Shown in pieces: positions 1-11,324 of a stretch of DNA of 64,000 bases. Below the pieces are notes generated by a model. The model saw only the letters and a list, made by a program, of their open reading frames with translations. It was not told the DNA's origin and searched no databases. The stretch covers positions 13,258,754 to 13,322,753 of the forward strand of contig CALNVZ010003435.1 of the NCBI GenBank assembly GCA_940671915.1, read 5' to 3'. The translations under genes and the position numbers were made by a program. Every line of letters starts with the position of its first letter. Positions within the stretch are counted from its first letter, which is position 1. This DNA comes from Paracentrotus lividus. Taxonomy: Eukaryota; Echinodermata; Echinoidea; Camarodonta; Echinidae.

Positions 1-450
1 GATGAGAAAAAGGGTCAAATGTCGACTTGTTTGGGACAAGAAGACATGAAGGAGGGTTGTGTATAATTCGTAAGTAAAGTCGACTTGTTTGGGACAAGAA
101 GATAATAATGACGAGCTGTTGGAATTCGGCAAATCGAATTGTTTTGGTCAATATTAAGACAACATAAGGAGTTTTTTTTTTAATTTGTCAAATCAACTTT
201 TTTTGGACTAGAAAATCTGAAGCTGTCATTTTGGTTCCTTGTCCCAAAGAAGTCGACTTGCCTAGATTTAACAACTCGTTCTCTTATTTTGCTGTTTAAA
301 CAACTCAACTTGCCAAGTTTCAACAACTCGTAGGATTGTCCATTTATCTCACACAAGTCGATTTCCGAGTTCCAACAAATCGTCATTGTGTCTTATCATT
401 CCAAACAAAAACACTTCCTGAGTTCCAACAAATCTTCAGCTTGTCTTTTT
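1..450. repeat. Palindromic cluster of a GTCGACTTG...GGACAAG unit
   Basis: A unit of about 45-60 bases (gagttgttgga-ctcggcaagtcgacttgtttgggacaagaa) occurs about three times forward in 1-175 and about four times in reverse in 220-450. A further reverse copy lies at 3500-3560. It resembles the tandem-unit arms of foldback transposons. Confidence 0.65.
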
Positions 451-469
451 TTAGCAGAGGAAGGTTTCA

Positions 470-660
470 CGACGCACCATGTATTCTTTCGTGAGGTTAT
501 GAGTGGTCCTGAAAAGGACTTACTCACTTTCGACGTTTCGGTGAGCATGTTCTCACCGTCTGAGAGACAGTATACTAGGGTGCTTTCGCTGGACTACGGA
601 GGAGCTAATCTAGAACGTTAGCATTATGAAAGGCTTTATTTTCAAAATAGCTCAAACCCC
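470..660. repeat. Outer inverted repeat, left arm
   Basis: This stretch (gacgtttcggtgagcatgtt, then ggactacgg-ggagct and ctagaacgttagca) matches the reverse complement of 3350-3510. The two arms bracket about 2.7 kb that contains the palindrome at 988-2273. Confidence 0.7.
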
Positions 661-987
661 AAACTCCTGCATATTGTTAGTACAGGAAAGAGAGTGTGTA
701 AAACTGGTATTTGCTAGAAACGGCTGGCAAGCGTTTAAATTACAAGTTTTCGTGTGCACAAACGAGGGTTTCCCCTAGCTACAAGAGATAGCTCCCCGTT
801 GTCAAAATCTACAACGCTATTTTGGGGAAATGTACATTCTCCCGAAACGTAGAACGTATCTCTCAGCGGAGAACTTAAGTCAGTTATAAGCCAATAAGCG
901 AGCGCTTTGATAGGAATGTATACAGGCATTTCCCCCTTTGCTAAAACATAAAAGTAGCATACTTTGATATGACTAATCATAAAGGCT

Positions 988-2273
988 TAGTCAGGCAGCT
1001 AGCTCATGATTGGTTAGCTGAACGAGGTACCACTAGTAAAGTATTGGAATATATGGGGAAGAATCCCACATCTACTAAACCCAACGTCTGGCAGTGCATC
1101 TCTGCTGCATTAGGTCCCTACAGCCGGGGGCGTCCAAAATGAGTGCCCATTTTACAAAAAATTCTATTTTGAATAAAAATAGCAGAATTCATTTTCTAAA
1201 CACACTAACTTTGATGTCAAAATAAAGAGTATTACATTGTCTTAACGCTTGTGTCATTTTGAAATCAGACTGAAATCGAAAACAGTGAAAGTTTTGATGA
1301 AGAAAAGTTTTTTTCTCACTTTTTTTACGCAAATATTTTTTGTTCCTTTTTCAATAATTTTTAATAAATAGTTGTATAAAACATTGATGTTTGTAACTTT
1401 TCTAAAAACTACCTACATGCATGTGAATGATGCTGTAAAAAGAAGGGAGTTATATCTTATTCCGATAAAGAATTATGATGAGCTAAAGTCAGGAACGCAA
1501 TATAGACAAAAATCAACAATTTGCCCCGTATCGAAGAAGAATCCCATACCCGTACGTGTATAAGGAAAGGCCGATAACATGCGATAGCTTTTAGCAGACA
1601 AAACAAGTATCGAAATGTTCCGCATTTTTGGCACTTTTGTTTGCCTACTCACAGCCATCGCATACAATCAGCTTTTCATAATACACGTGCGGGTATTGTG
1701 TGATTCTCGGTCACGGGGCAAATTGTTGATTTTTGTCTATATTGCGTTCCTGACTTTAACTCATCATAACTCTTTATCGGAATAAGATATAACGCCCTTC
1801 TTTTTACAGCATCATTCACATGCACGTAGGTAGTTTTTAAAAAAGTTACAAACATCAATTGTTTATAACAACTAACTAAATTTATTAAAAAATTATTGAA
1901 AAAGAAAAAAAATATTTGCGTAAAAAAAGTGAGAAAAAAAACATTTCTTCATTCAAAACTTTCACTGTTTTCGATTTCAGTCTTGATTTCAAAATGCACA
2001 AGCTTAAGAATGTAATATCTTTATTTGACATCAAAGTTAGTGTGTTTAGAAAATGAATTCTGCTATTTTTATTCAAAAATAAATTTTGTTTATTGTTTTT
2101 TATAAAATGGGCACTCCTTTTGAACGCCCCCCGGCTGTAGGGACCTAAATGCAGCAAGAGATGCACTGCCAGACTTTGGGTGTTAGTAATGTGGGATTCT
2201 TCCCCATATATTCCAATACTTTACTAGTGGTACCTCGTTCAGCTAACCAATCATGAGCTAGCTGCCTGACTAG
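988..2273. mobile_element. Foldback element of about 1.29 kb with near-600-base arms
   Basis: 988-1563 matches the reverse complement of about 1678-2273 almost throughout, with a loop of about 115 bases. The ends read tagtcaggcagctagctcat. Each arm, read inward from its outer end, carries the same open stretch (FVTFLKTTY...IPIK-YDELKSGTQYRQ). No transposase is seen, so it is non-autonomous. Confidence 0.85.
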
Positions 2274-2539
2274 CTAGGCGGTAGGTTATTTCTTTTCATA
2301 TCAGCAATGTTTTAGGTTAGCTGTTATACGTATAGACGCATTTAACGCAATAAAACCTTGGTATGAAAAAAAAAAGAACTAGGTATCCCCAGTAAAGTAG
2401 CCTTTGGATTAAATTCGTATTGCAACAATAGACGCTGAAAATACAGCCACTGTCGCGCGCCATTGACATCCTTTATGCAAGATGACAAAAGCGGGTTTGA
2501 TCGCATTCTGCATACTTCGTAAGTTCTTGTCTCGTATAC

Positions 2540-3211
2540 AGTGCGTCCCAAGAAAGAGTAAACCCAACTTTGAGACCCTCATATTAAGATTGTATGTCTT
2601 ATGTGTTTAATTATTAGGGATATGTATTTATTTATCTCATTATCATGACGAAGAGTAAGGGGTGGTATCTCACTTCGCAGAAACTACTTTGAAACTACTT
2701 GGAGACGGTTGTGAAAACTATTCCGGAGACATCTCCTCATACTCAGTCAATGCAACGTTTCTTGAGTCGCGGGAAGTACTTTGAGACAGTTTATGAAAAT
2801 TGTCACGGAGACGTCTCCGCGACGGAATAAAGTATCGGAGACGTCTCTAATATTTTTTATCCATCGCGAAGACGAAGTGAGATACCTCAGTACCACACTT
2901 GTACCTGTTCTATCATGGATGACTGAGCACTTGAATTTTTGATAACTTTGTTGAGATACACTTTCTTCCAAGTTTCGCCACAAGAAACCCTGGCTTCTGA
3001 GCATTCATTCATTGTTTTAGGTCAGCCCTCCTGGGTCTATTCATTCATTCAAGGGAAAAATATTGAAAAAGACTAATTAATTGCAAGGGTTGCTTTTGCT
3101 CAAACTTGGTATAATATACTATCAGACAAATTTTACGATTTTTCTAAACCTAAGTGCTCAGTCAACCGTTACAATGCTTTTAAAATTAGTTGTTTTTTCT
3201 GTGTCGCACTG
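2540..3211. mobile_element. Possible TA-flanked TIR element
   Basis: The left end cagtgcgtcccaagaaa and the right end (reverse complement cagtgcgacacagaaaa) are inverted and each is flanked by TA. The interior holds gagacgtctcc motifs and no coding sequence. The short TIR makes this tentative. Confidence 0.4.
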
Positions 3212-3349
3212 TATATCAAAGCCCTATATACTGATTAAATTTTCCTTGCAACAATAGACGTTACAATGTCTCACAAGCCAAAGGGAACATGTGCGGTTAC
3301 CATTGGAAACTTTTTTTCAAAGTTATTGAAGAAGATAGAAAACGACGGT

Positions 3350-3510
3350 TTGCAGGCATTTTGAAAATAGTGCCCTCTTTTCTGCTAACGTTCTAGATAA
3401 GCTCCCCGTAGTCCTGCGAAAACACCTTAGTGAGAAAATGCTCACCGAAACGTCAAGAGTGAGTAGTCATAGTAGTGAAACCTTAAAAGAATACTTTTCT
3501 TCTTGTCCCA
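3350..3510. repeat. Outer inverted repeat, right arm
   Basis: Reverse complement of 470-660 with substitutions and small gaps; the unit repeat at 3500-3560 lies just outside it, mirroring the left side. Confidence 0.7.
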
Positions 3511-3938
3511 GACAAGTCTACTTGCCGAGTTCGAACGATATTAACTCGTCTCTTTTAAATTTGTCACCTCGTCTCCTTATCCCATCATCTGGTAGGCACG
3601 AATAGACTTCCGTTAAAAAAAAAAGTTTTGCCGGAGCACACAGTTACTTCAACATGTTCAACACGTTCAGTTGGACTTAGGTATTCATGGGATCATATCT
3701 CGAGCCCCATTGAACAGATTCCTAACAAATTTGGACTGCTGATGGTTTTCATCATGCTCCTCCGAGATATGAAAAAAACAACGATGGGGGATGTGACGTC
3801 ATCGCTTCAGTGCTCCATTCAGTCAGAAGAGATAATACTGCCCAAGGGGTGTCATAAATCCATTAGTACACTCCCTGTTAATCACTAGTATTTTTTTTCT
3901 TCAAATTTACAAATCTGTTATACACGCAACTCGCTTAC

Positions 3939-4262
3939 CGTATGGTCTGCACATCATGGAAGTATCTTGAGAATGATCAGTTGAATCACTCTCACGGAAG
4001 TTATCAATCGAAAGACAGTCACTCAGAGATTCCTCATACCCGAAACAAACAACACCACTTATGTCCCAGATGGTGCCATGACCAGTCCCGAAGACAGGCT
4101 CATCGTAGACTGCTATGACCGATTCGAAGCCCAGTTGACGACATATCACCTCCGCTTCTCCGTGGGTGCTGTAGAGTCTTAGAGTGCCCCAGGTACCGTC
4201 GTGGTATATCCACAGCAAGCCCTGACCACCGCGACCACCATTTGTAAGTTTGACTTCGAAAT
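3939..4262 (-). CDS. SRCR gene exon 6: SRCR domain 5, lacking one conserved disulfide
   Basis: 108 codons, acceptor CTAAG ending at 4263 after a T-rich tract, donor GTAAGC from 3938, phase 1 at both ends. The frame opens FEVKLTNGGRGG, then YHDGTWGT, AEVICRQLGF, TIWDISGVVCFGYEE, LSDC, DHSQDTSMMC. Only four cysteines remain. The WGTVCDD cysteine is Arg (WGTLRLYS) and its partner before H-S-x-D is Thr (STDHSQD). If the donor is not used, ten more codons follow to a TAA at 3907-3909, ending in VACITDL. Confidence 0.88.
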
Positions 4263-7200
4263 CTTAGTGTGAAGGGGTAAAAAAAAAAATGGAAAGAAAG
4301 ATCATAATATTTACAATGGAATAGTCTTATGCTAACCCTGTCCTTTCTGCATACAAAATTCTTCCCCATCTTCTAAGGAAAGCGCAGTAAGAAATATCAT
4401 GATGGGATCTCGGTGCAGTTAAAAAAACCCGAGGAACAAAAAACTAACCCATAGTCTTTGCCATTTTTGCTTCCAGTTATAAATAATAATCATAATTTGT
4501 TATAGCATTATGCATTATATATTCAACGTTATTTAGCAAACTATCCATATTTTCAATATGGCTAAAGACATGAAAAGGCTACTTTCTGGACATTTTGATA
4601 ATCCATTAACACACACATATTTTTGACATCCTTTACTGTTGAATGCGGTTGGGTGACGAAGTTTGTAATTTCATGGTTGTATCTCACCGGCCATTAGATA
4701 CGTCGCAGCTATATATGTTTCTGCGATGTCTTATGACTCGAGGGTAAATCGAACGTGTTAATAATAATGTGATTTTTTCCGGTCGCTGAGACGTCTCGGC
4801 GACGTTTTGGCAGTCGCCGCAACTGCCGCGACCGATCCATCGTGGGAGTCTCGGAAACGTCTCCTAAGGTGAGAACCACCTTCAAAAATGTGCCTGCTCG
4901 TCTTAACTGTGCCCTAAACATACTGTTATGTTTGTGTTTATGCTTTAGCGTTTTTTGACATGCTTGACTAGTTATCCTGTTGAAACTACAAAGCTGTAGA
5001 TATAGAGGTTACCTGATTGCGTATTCCATTATTGTTCCCCCTCTTTAGAGCCGTTTCCACGCAGGTTTACTCCGATTTTACGCAACGTTTCTTTTGGACT
5101 TTACTGATTACCTTTAAGCTGTGTAGGACAACTGATCTGTGCCACAGTATCTGGATGACACCCTTCAGCAGCAAGTGTCCAAGGACATTCGTTGTACAAC
5201 AGATCCTCTTCTCCAGAACAGCCAAAATCGACTGAGAGTTCAGTCCCAACAATGTCATTAATGATCACATCATACGTGAGGTCGCCGTAGCTCTGGTATC
5301 CAAGTTGATGGCACAATACACTCTTCTCCCGAGGGCCCCAGGTGGCGTCACAGACAGTGGCCCACTCCCCTATCGGTAACCAGATCTGGACAGAGCCCTC
5401 GTAACTCGTAGCACCACCCAATAGGCGAAACTGCTTGTCCTTCCCTGAAAATGGTTAGTCATAAGTCATGGAAGTGATACGCGGTTATGGACAGAAAAGA
5501 ATAAATAGCACAATGGGAACATGACTCATGCGACCTAGAGCGGTAAGTGTGTGGTGGGATTAGCCATATGGCGGGATTTCTTTTTCACAATACGTGTACT
5601 TAGGTTGGTAAAGAAATCTTTAAATCATTCGTCTCTAAAAAAAAAAAAAAAAAAAAATCCGTATATCCAAAGGCAACCTAAAGACAACCTAAAGGCACGT
5701 ATATTATTCCTACACTGCATGTAGCCCAATCGCGACGACAAGCCAAAGTCATGTAAAAATATAAGGTCACAAAAGCTGAGCAGCGACCGATTGGACGTCA
5801 CGTTTGTTTGCCACTTTTGATCGGTCACCGATCGCTTGACGTCAAAACACTGCCAAGGCACTGCTTTAAGTTAGGGCATCGCTCCGTCTTCGCTGAAGTT
5901 TTAGCGCGGAGATAAACTTCTGCGGCTCATGCTCACTTACACTCGCTGCCCAGTGATGAATGATTTAGGTCTATAAAATGGAAAATATATTCTGCCAAGC
6001 GGTCGCCTCCGGGATATCTCTCAGACACCAGTCGGTGAGTTAAACACAGATCGGCTTCCGGGCGCGCGCCTACTTGTTTTTCCGCGCCCTCTTTAGGTTC
6101 AGAAGGTACGCAGTCGCCGAGCGATGCCCAAATTGTAGCTGTGTCCGAGCAGGCTGTTTTTGATGAGTCGCCGCTGGCTTTTGTGACCCTAGCGTATACT
6201 GGTATGACCGGGACACCCTGATTACGTAAGGCATTTGAAAATGAAGATTGGAACATACTCATGCAAACAACGCCTGCGTCTGTGCGGTGATTGCAGTTGT
6301 CATTCGCAAAACCGCTGTGAGTGCAGTCAAATATCGTCGCTTCTGATCCGTCACACATGACGTCATCAAGGAGAATAGGACCCTCAGCCAAGCCGAATTC
6401 CGAGTTCCTAGGAGCTTCCTTCGCACCGATTTCGTACCCAAGTTCACGGCAGACGACATCGCCATCATAGCGATCCCAGCGGTCATCGCATACAGTGCCC
6501 CACGTGGATCCGTAGAAGATTTCAACCCGTCCTTCGTGCGATGCGCTCCCGTCAACCAGGCGGACCACTGCAGGAAGAATTTAGATGAGCATGATTAAAG
6601 ATCAATTGTGCGGCATTTAATCCAGCGGTAATGGCGCGCAGCCAATCCGCACTAGTCTGATTGATTTTAGGCAAGGACGAAACGCCGACCCTACCCCATA
6701 CATCTGAGAAAGAAAAAAAAAAAAACAAATCCCGGAGGAATTGTCACCTTAGCAAACGTCTCGACATCTTATGAAAATTATGGCACAATCACAATATTTT
6801 AGATTGAGATGTCAGAAATAAAAAGTAAAGTACCTAACATAAGTATGTTTGCTCTCTTTTACGTGGTTTTCCACAAGATAATAGGCAACCCTTACAGTCT
6901 TTGAATGTCAGGTCCTTAGTCCTTAGTCTTTCAAATAGGTCAACACATTTCTATTACAACCTGCAATAATTCATAGCAGGTAACATTAAGGAAAAGAAGC
7001 ATGGGGATTACCGGTTGGATCACACTGGAGAATAACATCTTGTTTTCCATCACAAGTATTGGTGGTGTTCCATACAGCATCCGGACAGGCTTCAAGTCGC
7101 TTCTCGTTTCCTTGGCAGCGGAAGCCGCTCAGGAACTGTCCTGACTCGACGAATCTATCGTTGGTCAAGATCTGACTAGAAATTGAAGCATTAATGACAG

Positions 7201-10200
7201 AACTGTTCAAGTAACCAGAGAATCCGAGTTGACGGCACGCCACCTCCCCGGCTGCAGGGGTCCAGGAGTCTCCGCAGACACTTCCCCAGGAGTTTGAAGA
7301 ATTCTCCAAGATTTGCAGGATACCGTCATTGAGCCGAAGAGAACCTTTAAAATTAAAATTAAAACATATTAAAAACAGAAAGCATAAGGAGAGATTATCT
7401 TTCATCGAGCACTGATTTAAAGTTATGGTATCGACATTTTTTTCTGCGTACCTGAAGTTCATAAGTATAAATGCCAGTGAACACCTTTCATACAATATTT
7501 AGCTCCTTATATCATGTAGGGCCTATATATATATATAAATATAATGTAGCTTGAATCAAGCATTGTCATGTTTTATTATAATTAGCTTATGTGGTTAATG
7601 TTGTTTAAATCTTGGATCTGTCAAGTGCATAGCTTTGATAAAGAAAAACAAAATGTTACAATTTTATGTGATACAATTGCCCCATATTTTTGCCATACGA
7701 GCTAAAATATCCATATTTCGTTTTACTCAGTTTTAAGCAAGTATTTAGCTATAAAAAAGTTGATAAGTCAAATTTGGAGAAAAAAAAAGTGTTACAATTG
7801 TCCCCGGTCTCCCCTTCTCAATACAATCATACAGCACTAATTGTGTTACAAAATAGCAAAAAGTACTTTTATCTTCAAAACATTTTAGTATCCGTATACA
7901 AATAAAATTCTTAATTTAGGTATATTTTAAGAATAGCTATTTATACCATACAGTCCAATCAGAGTGATGTTCAGTTCGCTCTCACTTTAAAAGAATGTTT
8001 TGCAGGAATCGTGCATGAAGAACTTTGAAACTTACCATGTGTTGTACAAACCACCGAAGCATCATCATCATGCGAGCAGGTATGGGTTCCTACCGTATTA
8101 CCGTCGCAATAAAATAAGGACGATTCATCTCCTTCACATTGTACATCGTCTAACCATATTGGACCAGTCCCTACTCCGTAGGCTGCTGCAACGGGTGCCA
8201 GGTCCGCCCCCACATAGCCGAGTTCTCTGCAGACGACTTGGGCTTCGTTCAGACTCCAGTGGTCATCACACACCGAACCCCACTGCCTATTATAGCGAAC
8301 TTCAACTCGTCCTTCATACGGATACTGTCCGTCAACAAGTCGCACAGATTCTATGGAATTTTCGAAATGAAGAAATTATTTCAGAGTTTACATTCCTTTT
8401 CAAAGCATGTTAAGTGAAAAGTCCAGAATTTTATTCTATCCAGGGGACTGTACTTGCACCGGAAGTCTTTTTCCATGTGGAATGAATTGTAAGCACCGTG
8501 ATGTTAGTCACTTGTCCGATTGGACATAATTATCACGATTGCAGCTGAACACGTTGTGCCATATCACTTCTTACAGAATTTTTTCTTTCTTTATGTGAAA
8601 AATATGACTATGAAAACCACGAAAAATAAAAACAGGCAAGCAGACATTTTAATGGGCAAAAGTTTCAGAAGGACGGTCTGAACTTCTTCTTTTTCTTTTT
8701 TTTTTCCTTTTTAGAAATGCATGTGATGACGAATGGGAAGAAGAAAGGTTGAGCTTCAAAATGGTGCACTTGATAATTGCTTGTTTTCATCGAGAAAAAT
8801 GATTACCCATTAGAGTTCCGTTTTTTCTAGGACGGATAGAACAATTATATTATGTTTACAAACTTTTAAACAGAATTTTTTTTTCTCAGCAACTCTGAGG
8901 GTTGATATATTCTTACTCAACAACTTGTAAAGTTGACGGCAAATGTATAGATGCAGTAATGTTCTTAAGTACTTTCCATTACAATCATTCACTGCCCAGA
9001 TGATATGAAAACATGGAAAATTGATTGATCAACCCATTTTGATAATGAAATTTATAGCAAAAATAATTATGTGTAATTCTTTAACCCTGTCAAGACCACG
9101 GTATTTTGATCGTTTACAGGCCCACAGGGGGGGGGACATTGTGCCCCATCCATAATTTTTTTTTTACACTTTCATATTTGGCATGGCAATAGAGCAACTC
9201 AAGCTCGACAACTAGTTAAAGCTCAAATTTCTCAGGTAATCATATGGGGATGCTATTTGCAGTTAAATAAAGAAATACATAGAAAATACACAAGGTTTGA
9301 ATTAAATAATTTTAACAACTAAAAGTTACAGTTTGATGTTGGAGAGAAAAAAAAAGTTTTATGTTCCATTCATTGTTCATTACTCTATTTAAAATGTTCA
9401 AGCTAGCCAAGTGGGGGCGCTTTATGCTCTTAAATACGAAAAACGCAATTTCACCACAAGAGGGCGTTTTGGGTAATTAACTAAAAATTATAATTTTAAT
9501 TGGTTTTGTACAAATTTTCACTGTTTAGGTATGCAAAGTGATTACATGATGAGGAATCGGCCGAAAACAATAATTGTTTTCGGCAATTTTCCACATGAAA
9601 AGTAACAAAATTAAAAGCAGATGAGTGGTATTCAATTTGGAAGGTTATTTCAATTCAATATGAATAAAGAAACCCGATTGATAACGCCCTAACATTGTTT
9701 ATAACTATCGAAAATGACCAAAAATTGGAGAAAGATGGTCCAAGCATAAAGAAATGGAGTATAAAAGTTTGATAGGGTTGGCACATTGGTCTTGAAGATT
9801 ACAGCATTCGAGTTAACAACTAGGAAGTTCTAATTATCGTGATTATCATCATTCAAAAATTATTATCTGTGTGGGGTTTTTTTTTTTTTTTTTTCAACAA
9901 CCTTTGACTGATAAGCCTACCTTAACATGTTTTCCTTTGTTGATTTTTACTCAAATCAAAGATCTTGACAATCACAATAATTGAGTATGAATGTACATTG
10001 CACATAAAACCTCATACATTACTGGTTAGTCCCACATATTATAGACCCTCCGTCCAATCGACACATGATCGAAGTACGCTGTCTGTTTCAGACTTTGGGC
10101 ATCCAAGGTTTTACATCTATATAATTACCATGATTTTAATTATTGCTGCAGTTATAATTCTGATAACAGTCAACCAATGAATGGACCATGTGCTTGATTC

Positions 10201-10676
10201 TTTTGTCTTAAAAGCTTTGCTTTTCTTTCTCCCAGTTTTTCCTGTGCCCTGTTTTATATGTCAAATACTAGTAACAAACCTGGTTCTACGACATCTATAG
10301 CCCTTGGACATTTAGCCCCGGACAATTACCCTGCCAAAAATCTACCCCAACTCTACATCTAATTATTACCGTATTTCTGGGGACAATAGGCCCTAGTTGT
10401 CCTGGGGGTAATTTTCCAGGGGGTAGTTGTCCTGTTAAGAACAAAACTCATCATTATACCATAGTTAAATAATATACGACAACCACCATGTTCATACCAC
10501 GTAAGGTCTTATTATGTAATAAATGATGTTTCACAAAATGTGTTTTAAATCAAAGCATTTCTTATAGTTATTATTTCACACAACTTACCCGCATCCCCGG
10601 CAATGTATGGGAATATGGTGAACAGACTCATCAGGCTGATGATATAAATCGGCTTCATGTAGACGATATTATCCAT
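3939..10676 (-). CDS. Secreted multi-SRCR-domain protein, gene-level model (6 exons, possibly 3'-incomplete)
   Basis: Scavenger receptor cysteine-rich domains are extracellular ligand-binding modules found in pattern-recognition receptors and secreted defence or matrix proteins. The model joins 10676-10589 (signal peptide), 8350-8036, 7344-7012, 6567-6259, 5444-5112 and 4262-3939. Every junction is phase 1 with GT donor and AG acceptor, so each domain is a symmetrical, shuffle-ready exon. The joined protein is about 567 residues: a 29-residue leader and five SRCR domains of 103-111 residues. Domains 1-4 have the six cysteines of group A SRCR; domain 5 has four. No transmembrane segment, EGF, CUB or other domain is seen. 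The 3' end is uncertain: the last exon has a good donor (GTAAGC), but no next exon is recognised down to position 1. Read-through would stop at 3907. The SRCR identity is certain; the ligand and role are unknown. Confidence 0.85.
4263..5111 (-). other. SRCR intron 5
   Basis: No exon is recognised. A GC-richer island at 4780-4870 has the gacgtctcggcgacg motif also seen near 2800-2870. Confidence 0.7.
5112..5444 (-). CDS. SRCR gene exon 5: SRCR domain 4
   Basis: 111 codons, acceptor TTTTCAG ending at 5445, donor GTAATC from 5111, phase 1 at both ends. Motifs: FRLLGGATSYEGSVQIW, WATVCDATW, SVLCHQLGY, FGCSGEED, YNECPW, GCHPDTVAQISC. Six cysteines are kept, but the family W-x-D-D-V strand is replaced by ELSVDFGC and the H-x-x-D-A-G-V motif by HPDTVAQI, so this is a divergent domain. 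Confidence 0.9.
5445..6258 (-). other. SRCR intron 4
   Basis: Contains a 19-base A run at 5639-5657 and an inverted pair around gacgtcacg...cgcttgacgtc (5790-5845). No coding sequence is recognised apart from frame read-through of exon 4. Confidence 0.7.
6259..6567 (-). CDS. SRCR gene exon 4: SRCR domain 3
   Basis: 103 codons, acceptor CTGCAG ending at 6568, donor GTATGT from 6258, phase 1 at both ends. Motifs: VRLVDGSASHEGRVEIF, WGTVCDDRW, GDVVCRELGY, ILLDDVMCDGSE, IFDCTHSGF and NCNHRTDAGVVC. All six cysteines are present. The frame stays open for about 110 codons past the donor, but that stretch has no SRCR features and is read as intron. Confidence 0.93.
   Translation of the reverse strand, partial: WSAWLTGAHRTKDGLKSSTDPRGALYAMTAGIAMMAMSSAVNLGTKSVRRKLLGTRNSAWLRVLFSLMTSCVTDQKRRYLTALTAVLRMTTAITAQTQALFA
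6568..7011 (-). other. SRCR intron 3
   Basis: 444 bases with an A-rich tract near 6710. Nothing else is recognised. Confidence 0.75.
7012..7344 (-). CDS. SRCR gene exon 3: SRCR domain 2
   Basis: 111 codons, acceptor AAAG before 7344 and donor GTAATC after 7012, phase 1 on both sides. It shows SLRLNDG, WGSVCGDSW, EVACRQLGF, FRCQGNE, LEACPD, NTC and LQC, so the six cysteines are kept. It departs from consensus in the usual EGRVEV strand (ILQILEN) and in the DAGV stretch before the last Cys. Several N-glycosylation sequons are visible (NSS twice, NAS, NTT). The acceptor is preceded by an AT-rich rather than strongly pyrimidine tract. Confidence 0.9.
7345..8035 (-). other. SRCR intron 2
   Basis: 691 AT-rich bases with a short (TA)n run near 7525. 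Nothing else is recognised. Confidence 0.75.
8036..8350 (-). CDS. SRCR gene exon 2: SRCR domain 1
   Basis: 105 codons, acceptor TAG at 8352-8351, donor GTAAGT from 8035, phase 1 at both ends. Hallmarks in order: VRLVDG, EGRVEV, WGSVCDDHW, AQVVCRELGY, GPIWLDDVQCEGDE, LFYC and CSHDDDASVVC. All six group A cysteines are present. This is the closest of the five domains to the family consensus. Confidence 0.93.
8351..10588 (-). other. SRCR intron 1
   Basis: 2.2 kb separating the signal-peptide exon from the first domain. AT-rich, with poly-T near 8690 and 9880, a G run at 9127, and the small TIR element at 10312-10437. No further SRCR exon is seen. Confidence 0.7.
10312..10437. repeat. Small inverted element built on ggacaattaccc
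   Basis: ccccggacaattaccctgcc on the left is mirrored by gggggtaattttccaggggg and gtagttgtcct on the right. Short, non-coding, MITE-like. Confidence 0.5.
10589..10676 (-). CDS. SRCR gene exon 1: signal peptide
   Basis: ATG at 10676 has a good context (AAAATGG) and an in-frame TAA four codons upstream. The exon encodes 29 residues: a short polar start (MDNIVYMKP), a hydrophobic core (IYIISLMSLFTIF) and a small-residue end (IAGDA) that suits signal peptidase cleavage. It ends in phase 1 at a GTAAGT donor, the phase needed by the first SRCR exon. An internal Met at codon 7 could also start translation and would leave a compact signal peptide. Assignment to this gene rests on strand, phase and the lack of another secreted reading frame nearby; cDNA is not available here. 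Confidence 0.75.
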
Positions 10677-10769
10677 TTTAGCCGATTAAACTAGAAACAC
10701 TGTAGGCCTAATTCACTTGGTTTCTATGCAAAAATGGTATGTCAGTGGACATTCACGAAAGTACAAATA

Positions 10770-10780
10770 AAATATATACA
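10770..10780 (-). promoter_or_regulatory. Possible TATA element of the SRCR gene
   Basis: The minus strand reads tgtatatatttta about 95 bases before the signal-peptide ATG. The region is AT-rich, so chance is a real alternative. Confidence 0.2.
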
Positions 10781-11324
10781 TTCATGAAGGAGGGGGTTAG
10801 TTTGAATTAGAATGTTTATCCTGTACATGGTACAATCCGGCTATATCTCTTTGTTGACACAATTTATTCACAATGCGAGAGAGGCGCATGAATAGAAATT
10901 AATGATTAACTTTTGGTTTTTGGAATACATATAGAGGAATCGTTATGCATTAACGAATGGTCTAGCCTGAAATCGTCATGGACCAAAATGTTTATTTGTA
11001 GTTGAAAGTTCAATTGCTCTACCATTTTCATAATCTATTCACTCTCCGTCATATTCATGATGATTAAGCCAAAGTAATATGTCAGGCACCGTAACTTATG
11101 TCAATATCGAGGGGGAAGTGTCAGTTAAAATTTTCGTTATAAATTTCAGCTTACAATAAATTATTAATGTCTTTTTTTCATTTGAATATCACAACATTTT
11201 TAAGGAAAGATATTTTAATATCTAAGAAAATCATAAAATGAAAAATTTGACACTTATTACTATGACACATATACGCTGCTAAAGCATAATAAAATAAAAA
11301 GTGATAAAATAATATTATGTAAGT

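Noticed and set aside
5933..6258. Frame extension of SRCR exon 4 beyond its donor as a novel domain
   Set aside because: It begins with a consensus GTATGT donor in the expected phase and has no SRCR or other domain features.
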